A DNA stretch of 5,645 nt from an uncultured Actinotalea sp. Its GTDB lineage: Bacteria; Actinomycetota; Actinomycetes; Actinomycetales; Cellulomonadaceae. The notes below the pieces were generated by a model. The model had not been told where the DNA came from. It did not search any database and saw only the letters and a program-made list of their open reading frames with translations. Each line of letters begins with the position of its first letter. Positions within the stretch are counted from its first letter, which is position 1. A program made the position numbers and the translations under genes. Location of the stretch: contig NZ_CAMPHH010000225.1 of the NCBI RefSeq assembly GCF_946885855.1, positions 1 to 5,645 on the forward strand, given 5' to 3'. This document shows, piece by piece, positions 1-4,865 of this stretch.

Positions 1-978
1 CGGGTGTGGTGCGTGACCGCGGGCGACGTCCGGCGCGGATCCGCCCGGACCCCGGCGACCACCCGGTGCGGCGACCTCGTGGTCGGCGTCGTCTCCGCCG
101 GCGAGCCCGACCCGGCCCGCACGGCGGGGATCCGGGACGCGCTCGCCGAGCACCTGCGCTCCGGCGGCGCGGACCTGCGCCGCCGGAGGCGCGGTCGCCG
201 CGGAGGGACGGGCCGGGTCGTGCTCGTCGGCGGCGGGCCCGGCGCCCCGGACCTCCTGACGCTGCGCGGGCGGCGCGCCCTCGCCGAGGCGGACGTCGTC
301 GTCACCGACCGGCTCGGTCCCCGCTCCGTGCTCGCCGACCTCCCCGCCGACGTCGAGGTCGTCGACGTCGGCAAGCGTCCCGACCACCACCCCGTGCCCC
401 AGGAGGAGATCAACCGGATCCTCGTCGACCGGGCCCGCCGCGGGCTCACGGTCGTCCGGCTCAAGGGCGGGGACCCGTTCGTCTACGGGCGCGGCGGCGA
501 GGAGGTGCTCGCGTGCCGCACCGCCGGCGTCCCCGTCGAGGTCGTGCCCGGGATCAGCAGCGCCCTCGCGGTGCCCGCCGCCGCGGGCATCCCCCTCACC
601 CACCGGGGCGTCGTCGCGGCCGTGCACGTCGTCAACGGCCACGACGGGCTGGACGCGGCGGCCCGCACGGCGCTGCGCGAGCGCTCGGCGACCGTCGTCG
701 TGCTCATGGGCGTCGCGGCCCTGGAGACGATGGCCGCGGAGGCCGTCGCGCACGGCGCGGACCCGGCCACGCCGTGCGCGGTGGTGGAGAGCGGGACGAC
801 CGACCGGCAGCGGACGACGCGCGCGCCCCTGCACGCGATCGCCGAGCGGGCGCGGTCGGTCGGCGTGCGGGCGCCCGCGGTCGTCGTCATCGGCGCGGTC
901 GCGGCCGAGGGCCTGCTGGGAACGGTGTGCGACGCGGCGCCGCTCGCCGTCGGGGCGACGCCCGGGGCCGGACGGTGA
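1..978 (+). CDS. cysG: Siroheme synthase CysG-like, 3' part: precorrin-2 dehydrogenase end plus uroporphyrinogen-III C-methyltransferase (partial)
   Basis: The frame is open from base 1, so the 5' end lies outside the window; 325 residues are visible. Residues 1-60 resemble the end of the NAD-dependent precorrin-2 dehydrogenase/sirohydrochlorin synthase module (W-C-V-x-A-G-D-V-R-R, then a V-V-G-V-V-S-A-G-x-P-D-P-A-R stretch). An Arg-rich linker (about 60-70) leads into a complete SUMT domain of the tetrapyrrole methylase family: GGGPGAPD at 77-84, VDVGK at 121-125, LKGGDPFVYGRGGEE at 154-168, PGISSALAVPAAAGIPLTHRG at 183-203. SUMT transfers two methyls from S-adenosylmethionine to C2 and C7 of uroporphyrinogen III, giving precorrin-2 in the cytosol; the dehydrogenase half would oxidise it to sirohydrochlorin. 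The stop overlaps the next gene's GTG by four bases, so they are probably translationally coupled. The SUMT call is firm. The dehydrogenase call rests on a fragment, and whether its NAD-binding part is intact cannot be seen. A cobalamin role (cobA) is possible, but the neighbours favour siroheme. Confidence 0.9.
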   Translation, partial: RVWCVTAGDVRRGSARTPATTRCGDLVVGVVSAGEPDPARTAGIRDALAEHLRSGGADLRRRRRGRRGGTGRVVLVGGGPGAPDLLTLRGRRALAEADVVVTDRLGPRSVLADLPADVEVVDVGKRPDHHPVPQEEINRILVDRARRGLTVVRLKGGDPFVYGRGGEEVLACRTAGVPVEVVPGISSALAVPAAAGIPLTHRGVVAAVHVVNGHDGLDAAARTALRERSATVVVLMGVAALETMAAEAVAHGADPATPCAVVESGTTDRQRTTRAPLHAIAERARSVGVRAPAVVVIGAVAAEGLLGTVCDAAPLAVGATPGAGR

Positions 979-2096
979 CCGGAACCCTTGCGCCCAGCAT
1001 GGCGGGGTGCGTCGTGCTCGTCACCGCGGAGCGCCGCTCCGCCGAGCTCGCCGCGGCGCTCGAGCGCCGCGGCGCCGTCGTCCGGCACGCGCCGTCGTTG
1101 AGCATGGTCCCCCACACCGACGACGCGGAGCTGCTGCGCGCGACCCTCGCGCTCCTGGAGGACCCGCCGGACGTCGTCGTTGTGACGACCGGCATCGGCT
1201 TCCGCGGCTGGGTCGAGGCCGCGGACGAGCACGGCCTGGCGGACCGGCTGCTCGACGTCCTGCGGGGCGCGCGCGTGGTGGCGCGGGGCCCGAAGGCCCG
1301 CGGCGCGCTCCAGGCCGCCGGGCTCCAGGCGGACTGGGTCGCCGAGTCCGAGACGTCGGCCGAGATCGCGGAGGCCCTGCTCGACGACGGCGTCGCCGGG
1401 TCGCGGATCGCCGTCCAGCACCACGGCGCCGGGTCCGACGGGCTCGACGAGGCGTTCCGCGCCGCGGGCGCCGACGTGCAGAGCCTCGTCGTCTACCGCT
1501 GGGGCCCGCCACGCGACCCCGACGCCGTCGCCGCCTCCGCCCGCGCCACGGCGGCCGGGGAGATCGATGCCGTCGTCTTCACCTCCGCCCCCGGGGCGGC
1601 GGCCTGGCTCGAGGCCGGCGAGCGCGCGGGCGTCGCGGACGCCGTCGTCGGGCGGCTGCGGCACGGCTGCACCCTCGCCGCCGCGGTCGGTCCGGTGACC
1701 GCGCGCCCCCTCCTGGTGCGTGGCGTGCAGCCCCTCGTCCCGGACCGCGGGCGGCTCGGGTCGCTCGTCCGCGCCCTCGTCGGGCACTTCGGCGGGCTGA
1801 CCGTGCTGGACACCGTCGCGGGACCCCTGCAGGTCCACCGCGGCGCGGCCGTCCTGGACGGTCGCGTGCTGCCGCTGCCCCCGTCCGGCCTGGAGGTGCT
1901 CCGGCTCCTGGCCGCGCGGCCCGGTGGTGTCGTCTCGCGCGCCGAGGTGCTCGACGTGCTGCCCGGCGACTCCCGCGACCCGCACGCCGCCGAGGTGGCG
2001 GTCGCCCGGCTGCGCGAGGTGGTCGGCCGGGAGCTGGTCCGGACCGTCGTCAAGCGCGGCTACCGGCTGGGGCTCACGGAGGTGCCCGGTGCGTGA
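975..2096 (+). CDS. HemD-like uroporphyrinogen-III synthase domain fused to a C-terminal OmpR-type winged-helix domain
   Basis: This 373-residue protein starts at GTG 975 inside the previous stop (GTGA overlap), with a weak G-rich ribosome site at 964-967; an ATG at 999 is an alternative. Residues about 11-265 look like the two-lobed HemD fold: VVLVTAERR near 13-21, VVVTTGIGFRGWVEAAD at 68-84, SLVVYRWGPP at 170-179, AVVFTSAPGAAAWL at 199-212. UROS enzymes cyclise hydroxymethylbilane with inversion of ring D, but the family is weakly conserved, so activity is not proven. Residues about 285-368 are an OmpR/PhoB-like DNA-binding domain: the VLDGRVLPLPPSGLEVLRLLA strand-helix start at 293-313, GGVVSRAEVLDVLP at 317-330, the recognition-helix region AEVAVARLREVVG at 339-351, and the wing VVKRGYRL at 358-365. 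No phosphoacceptor receiver domain is present. The same architecture is known from actinobacterial proteins such as M. tuberculosis Rv0260c, located in a nitrite reductase region. It may be a tetrapyrrole-responsive regulator, a bifunctional enzyme, or both; that part is inference. Confidence 0.85.
   Translation: MTGTLAPSMAGCVVLVTAERRSAELAAALERRGAVVRHAPSLSMVPHTDDAELLRATLALLEDPPDVVVVTTGIGFRGWVEAADEHGLADRLLDVLRGARVVARGPKARGALQAAGLQADWVAESETSAEIAEALLDDGVAGSRIAVQHHGAGSDGLDEAFRAAGADVQSLVVYRWGPPRDPDAVAASARATAAGEIDAVVFTSAPGAAAWLEAGERAGVADAVVGRLRHGCTLAAAVGPVTARPLLVRGVQPLVPDRGRLGSLVRALVGHFGGLTVLDTVAGPLQVHRGAAVLDGRVLPLPPSGLEVLRLLAARPGGVVSRAEVLDVLPGDSRDPHAAEVAVARLREVVGRELVRTVVKRGYRLGLTEVPGA
2078..2082 (+). 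promoter_or_regulatory. Ribosome binding site for the chelatase gene
   Basis: GGAGG lies six bases before GTG 2089, within the last codons of the HemD/winged-helix gene. It is the strongest Shine-Dalgarno match in the operon. It decides the start at 2089 over the in-frame GTG at 2179, which has only a weaker AGGGA at 2166-2170. Confidence 0.7.
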
Positions 2097-2928
2097 CGGG
2101 CGTCCCGGGGGAACGGACGGCGGGACGGACAGGGGGACGGACGGCCGGACGACCGGGCCGACGGCAGGGACGCGCCCCGTGCTCGTGGGCTGCTCGCACG
2201 GCACGGACGACCCCGCGGGTCGCGCTGCGATCGCCGCGGTCCTCGACGGTGCGCGGCGCCGTCGGCCCTGGCTGGACGTCCACGAGGCCTTCGTCGACGT
2301 GCAGGAGCCGGAGGTCGGGGACGTCGTCGCGGACGTGGTCGGGGGCGGCGCGACGGCCGTCGTCGTGCCGCTCCTGCTCTCGGCCGGCTTCCACACGCAC
2401 GTGGACGTGGCGCGCGCGGTGGCGCAGGTGCCGGGGGCCCTCGCCTCCGGGACGCTGGGCCCGGACAGGAGGATCGTGGCGGTGCTCCTGGACCGGCTGC
2501 GCGAGTCCGGCGCGGGTGCCGGGGACGCGGTGGTCCTCGCTGCCGCGGGCTCGAGCGACGCCCGCTCCTCGGCCGCGGTCGAGGCGGTCGCCGAGGCGGT
2601 GCGACGCGGCTGGCCGCACGGACCGGTCTCGGTGGGCTACGGGTCGGCCGCCCGGCCGACCGTGCCGGAGGCCGTGGCCGCCGCGCGCGCCGGCCTGACC
2701 GGTACCGGCCGGGTCGTCGCCGCGTCGTACCTGCTCGCACCCGGCTTCTTCCACGACCGGGTGACGCGGGCCGGCGCCGACGTCGTCACCGCCCCCCTGG
2801 CGCCCGACGACCGGCTCGTCGACGTCGTGCTCGACCGCTACGACTGCGCGGTCGCCCGGGCGGAGGGGGCCTGCCTGGAGGGACGGCGCTGCCCAGCCCT
2901 CGCGGGGTGCGCGGCACGCACCGCGTGA
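2089..2928 (+). CDS. CbiX/SirB-family sirohydrochlorin chelatase with a cysteine-rich tail
   Basis: This 279-residue protein starts at GTG 2089, eight bases inside the previous gene, with a good GGAGG site. Class II chelatases of the CbiX/SirB type insert Fe2+ (siroheme) or Co2+ (cobalamin) into sirohydrochlorin. The N-terminal half carries the expected motifs: VLVGCSHGTDDPAGR at 31-45 with His37, and VVVPLLLSAGFHTHVDVARAV at 91-111 with His102 and His104, the likely metal-handling histidines. The C-terminal half repeats the fold in degenerate form: VVLAAAGSSDARS at 148-160, where the histidine is lost, and ASYLLAPGFFHDRV at 212-225. This is the usual internally duplicated arrangement of long chelatases, with one half keeping the residues. 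Two oddities stand out. Residues 7-22 are a Gly-Thr-Asp repeat leader that chelatases do not need. The tail holds Cys253, 262, 268 and 274. If translation starts at GTG 2179 the protein is 249 residues. The neighbouring SUMT gene supports sirohydrochlorin as substrate; iron rather than cobalt is inferred. Confidence 0.87.
   Translation: MRDGRPGGTDGGTDRGTDGRTTGPTAGTRPVLVGCSHGTDDPAGRAAIAAVLDGARRRRPWLDVHEAFVDVQEPEVGDVVADVVGGGATAVVVPLLLSAGFHTHVDVARAVAQVPGALASGTLGPDRRIVAVLLDRLRESGAGAGDAVVLAAAGSSDARSSAAVEAVAEAVRRGWPHGPVSVGYGSAARPTVPEAVAAARAGLTGTGRVVAASYLLAPGFFHDRVTRAGADVVTAPLAPDDRLVDVVLDRYDCAVARAEGACLEGRRCPALAGCAARTA
2110..2151 (+). repeat. Degenerate 12-base tandem repeat in the chelatase leader
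   Basis: Units at 2110-2121, 2122-2133 and 2134-2145, with a partial fourth from 2146, follow the pattern GGnACGGACnGn. Because 12 is a multiple of three, the array stays in frame and encodes GTDG, GTDR, GTDG, then RTT. It lies between the GTG at 2089 and the conserved core that begins near 2179. Confidence 0.6.
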
Positions 2929-2949
2929 GTCCGCCCGGTGCGCAGGGTG

Positions 2950-2968
2950 GGGACCCTCACCCGGTCCC
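2950..2968. terminator. Small hairpin at the convergent gene ends, possible bidirectional terminator
   Basis: GGGACC (2950-2955) and GGTCCC (2963-2968) form a perfect 6-bp stem with a 7-base loop that includes the stop codon of the minus-strand peptidase gene. Only 28 bases (2929-2956) separate the two convergent stop codons. A competing pairing is GGGTG 2945-2949 with CACCC 2958-2962. There is no T-run on either strand, so it is not a classical intrinsic terminator; the placement is the main argument. Confidence 0.3.
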
Positions 2969-4522
2969 GAACTCGAAGTGCCACGGCTCCGGCGGGCCGC
3001 CGCCGCCGGGACGCATCACCTCGGGGTGCACCCAGCCGAACCGCTCGCCGTGCGCGAGCATCCACCGGTACCGGGGCGAGTCGAAGCTGCCGAGCGCACC
3101 GAAGCCGCCGAGGTCGACCGCCACGCCGAGGCCGTGGTTGGACCGTCCGGCCGGTGCCGCGAGCCAGCCCTTCGCCACCCGCAGCCCCGCCTGCTGCTCG
3201 AACGTGCGGTAGGCGCTGACCACGACGAGGTCCTCGCCGAAGTCGGTCCGGTACGCCTCGTTGACCGCCTCGAGCGCCGCGGCGGCGTCGCACCGCAGGC
3301 GGAAGTCGGGCGCGAAGTCCGGGGCACAGAGCAGCGCCTCGGGGATCCGGCCGTTCTCCAGGCCGAGCCCCGTCCACGAGGCCGGCAGGAAGGACGACCA
3401 GCGCCCGGCCGAGACCTCGGCCAGCGCGCTGGGCAGGACGGGCAGCTCCTCGAGCGTGAGCAGCTCGGTGCTCGCCGCGCCCGAGGCGGCCGCCACGGCC
3501 GCCTCGAGGTCCGCGAGCCCGTCGAGCACCTCCGCCGGCAGGGCGGCGGCCGGCACGTCCGCGGCCGAGGCGTCGGCGGGCGCGTCCGGCGCACGCGCAC
3601 CGTCGGGGGCCGCGGCGTCGGCGGGGGCGTCCGCGGCAGGGTCGGCGGGCGGCGCGCCGGCCGGGTCCGCGCCCGGGTCGCTCGCGGCAGTCCCGGCGCC
3701 GGCGGGTGCGGCGCCCGGCTCGGCCGCCGCGACGGCCGCTCCCCCCTCCGCGGCGGTCGCGTCCGGCGTCGCCGCGGGGCCGGGCCCCGCGGTGGGCGCG
3801 GCGGTGGGCGCGGCGGGGTCCGTCGGCGAGGCGGGGTCGGCAGGCGGCGCGAGCGCCTCGAGGGGGCGCGGCATCGAGAGCTGCAACGCCGGACCCTCGA
3901 CGCCGGGCAGGCCCGGCCCCCCCGAGGCCGCCGCGGTCGCCTCGACCTGGAGCGCGACGTGGAACACCTGGGCGGCGAGTCGGGCGATCTCGTCGGCCGC
4001 CGCGAGCCGCTGCGCCGGCGTCAGGACGGGCGGAGCCGTCGTGGCGTCGGGAAGCAGCAGCGCGCCGCCGCCCGCCCGTGCGCGGACGACCGTGCCCTCA
4101 TGGGTGCGGACGACCGCACGCAGCGCGTCGACCGACGTCCGCAGACCGTCCACCTGGGGGGCCGCTCCCGCGAGCGCCGTCGTGGCGTCGGCCGCGGTCA
4201 GCGCCGCACGACCGACCGCGAGCGCGTCGTCGAGCCGGTCCCGCGAGAGCCGGTCGCCCAGCACCGCCAGACGCTGCTGTGCCGTCGACGTCGTGGACGC
4301 CCACGGCCCGCTGTCGTCGCCGGCGACGTCCGCGACCGGCTGCCCCTGCGGGGCGACGGGACCACCGGGGAGGCCGGCGACGGCCGACGCCGTCGTCCCC
4401 GAACCGATCGCCACGCTGAGGACGAGTGCGCCGGCGGCGGCGCCGCGGGCCGCCGGGAGTCCCAGTCGCCGGGCGAGCGAACGAGCGCTCGGACCGTCTA
4501 CGCGTGTCCTGACCTGACCCAT
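2957..4522 (-). CDS. Secreted M15 (VanY-like) D-alanyl-D-alanine carboxypeptidase/endopeptidase
   Basis: From ATG 4522 this is a 521-residue protein that likely trims or cuts peptidoglycan stem peptides outside the membrane. Residues 1-47 form a signal peptide: Arg-rich n-region, hydrophobic stretch about 27-42, A-S-A site at 45-47. Residues about 75-200 are Ala-rich helices of unknown family. About 223-330 is a low-complexity Ala/Pro/Asp/Gly linker. The C-terminal 130 residues hold the peptidase M15 motifs: VVVSAYRTFEQQ at 433-444, SNHGLGVAVDLGG at 461-473 with zinc ligands His463 and Asp470, and EPWHFEF at 512-518 with catalytic Glu512 and zinc ligand His515. Cys399 and Cys411 could form a disulfide. 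The ATG is preferred because GAGGGG stands just upstream; the in-frame GTG at 4534 has no such site. The gene stands alone, convergent with the siroheme operon and divergent from the Sua5 gene. D,D-carboxypeptidase versus endopeptidase cannot be settled from sequence. Confidence 0.88.
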   Translation of the reverse strand: MGQVRTRVDGPSARSLARRLGLPAARGAAAGALVLSVAIGSGTTASAVAGLPGGPVAPQGQPVADVAGDDSGPWASTTSTAQQRLAVLGDRLSRDRLDDALAVGRAALTAADATTALAGAAPQVDGLRTSVDALRAVVRTHEGTVVRARAGGGALLLPDATTAPPVLTPAQRLAAADEIARLAAQVFHVALQVEATAAASGGPGLPGVEGPALQLSMPRPLEALAPPADPASPTDPAAPTAAPTAGPGPAATPDATAAEGGAAVAAAEPGAAPAGAGTAASDPGADPAGAPPADPAADAPADAAAPDGARAPDAPADASAADVPAAALPAEVLDGLADLEAAVAAASGAASTELLTLEELPVLPSALAEVSAGRWSSFLPASWTGLGLENGRIPEALLCAPDFAPDFRLRCDAAAALEAVNEAYRTDFGEDLVVVSAYRTFEQQAGLRVAKGWLAAPAGRSNHGLGVAVDLGGFGALGSFDSPRYRWMLAHGERFGWVHPEVMRPGGGGPPEPWHFEFGTG

Positions 4523-4526
4523 CGTG

Positions 4527-4532
4527 CCCCTC
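4527..4532 (-). promoter_or_regulatory. Ribosome binding site for the M15 peptidase gene
   Basis: Read on the minus strand, GAGGGG is followed by CACG and then ATG 4522. The core GAGG leaves six bases before the start. An in-frame GTG at 4534 overlaps this motif and has nothing comparable upstream, so the ATG is the likely start. Confidence 0.65.
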
Positions 4533-4561
4533 ACGTCGTGCGCCGCCTGACGGCCCCTTCC

Positions 4562-4599
4562 GTCCGGGCCCTGGAGGTCGACGTCGACGTCCGGCCCTG
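4562..4599. repeat. Near-identical direct repeat pair upstream of the M15 gene
   Basis: GTCCGGGCCCTG (4562-4573) recurs as GTCCGGCCCTG (4589-4599), differing by one G. The copies start 27 bases apart and flank a GTCGAC-type self-complementary stretch at 4577-4590. They lie in the leader of the peptidase gene, 40-77 bases before its ATG. They could be a paired regulator site or a chance duplication. Confidence 0.45.
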
Positions 4600-4624
4600 T
4601 CCCGCGGCGCGACCAGCGTCACAT

Positions 4625-4683
4625 CAATCGGCCGCGATCGCCAGGTCCTGAGGACTCATTCGTCCGATTGCCGCAAAACGGAC
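4625..4683. promoter_or_regulatory. Cluster of nested inverted repeats in the divergent promoter region
   Basis: Three dyads sit in the least GC-rich 60 bases of the intergenic region. CAATCGG (4625-4631) pairs with CCGATTG (4664-4670). GTCCTGAGGAC (4645-4655) is self-complementary around a central G. GTCCG (4662-4666) with CGGAC (4679-4683) encloses a TTGC-C-GCAA dyad (4668-4676). The first and third share bases, so they are alternative pairings. This suggests operator sites or alternative leader RNA folds; no known regulator motif was recognised. Confidence 0.4.
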
Positions 4684-4690
4684 ACAGGGG

Positions 4691-4718
4691 GACGCCACGA
4701 GCTCCCCCACCTGGCGTC
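4691..4718. repeat. Inverted repeat, 7-bp stem with 14-base loop
   Basis: GACGCCA (4691-4697) and TGGCGTC (4712-4718) are perfect complements. The loop holds a run of five C, and a GGGGG at 4687-4691 could alternatively pair with it. No T-run follows on the plus strand. It lies between the dyad cluster and the 9-base array. It may be an operator or a leader-RNA hairpin for the Sua5 transcript. Confidence 0.4.
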
Positions 4719-4737
4719 GCCCGGTCGGAGCAGTGGA

Positions 4738-4818
4738 GCAGTGCCCGCAGCGACCGCAGTGCCCGCAGTGCCCGCAGTGCCCGCAGTGCCCGCAGTGCCC
4801 GCAGTGCCCGCAGCACCC
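4738..4818. repeat. 9-base minisatellite, unit GCAGTGCCC
   Basis: Six perfect consecutive units occupy 4756-4809. They are preceded by one perfect unit (4738-4746) and one degenerate unit GCAGCGACC (4747-4755), and followed by GCAGCACCC (4810-4818). A partial GCAGTGGA at 4730-4737 suggests earlier decay. Each unit contains GCA-G-TGC, a 7-base dyad, so the array is seven evenly or nearly evenly spaced copies of that dyad. Its end is 47 bases from the Sua5 start codon, so it may be in the leader RNA. Unit length is divisible by three and there are no stops, which creates artificial Cys-Pro-Gln, Ala-Val-Pro or Gly-His-Cys repeats in the frames. Confidence 0.9.
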
Positions 4819-4848
4819 GCTCGTGCGCCGCGGCGCACGCCGGCGCCT

Positions 4849-4853
4849 GGGAG
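4849..4853 (+). promoter_or_regulatory. Possible ribosome binding site for the Sua5 gene
   Basis: GGGAG stands 12 bases before ATG 4866, a longer gap than usual; a G-run at 4857-4860 is closer but a weaker match. The ATG itself is the only ATG near the conserved N-terminus, so the start is likely even though the site is not ideal. Confidence 0.4.
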
Positions 4854-4865
4854 ACTGGGGCCACC

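Larger units (their letters stand above)
4523..4865. other. Divergent intergenic region with no supported gene
   Basis: These 343 bases separate the divergent starts of the M15 and Sua5 genes and must contain both promoters unless one gene is transcribed from further away. The part at about 4620-4684 is noticeably richer in A/T than its surroundings and contains several dyads, so it is the best place for promoter or operator elements. I could not find a convincing -35/-10 pair on either strand. Open frames crossing it have no Shine-Dalgarno support or are produced by the 9-base array. Direct repeats, a hairpin and a minisatellite inside it are listed separately. Confidence 0.75.

Noticed and set aside
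6..974. Extension of the HemD/winged-helix frame upstream to base 6.
   Set aside because: The upstream part is the +3 shadow of the SUMT gene, Arg/Pro-rich and without motifs; HemD-like sequence begins only after GTG 975.
483..2396. Long minus-strand open frame across the siroheme operon.
   Set aside because: It runs opposite three well-supported plus-strand genes, has low-complexity composition and no recognisable domain.
2978..4651. Long plus-strand open frames opposite the M15 gene (also 3261-4517).
   Set aside because: Arg/Gly- or Ala/Ser-rich translations without motifs, produced by the GC-rich antisense of a gene whose M15 zinc-ligand motifs are clear on the minus strand.
4620..4690. 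Sigma-70-type promoters in the dyad region.
   Set aside because: The base composition invites it, but I could not find a -35/-10 pair with acceptable matches and spacing on either strand.
4738..4818. CRISPR array.
   Set aside because: The units are 9 bases with no spacers and there are no cas genes in the window; this is a minisatellite.
4523..4865. c-di-AMP (ydaO-type) riboswitch upstream of the cell-wall peptidase.
   Set aside because: Such riboswitches often precede actinobacterial cell-wall hydrolase genes, but I could not find their conserved core sequence blocks on the minus strand.
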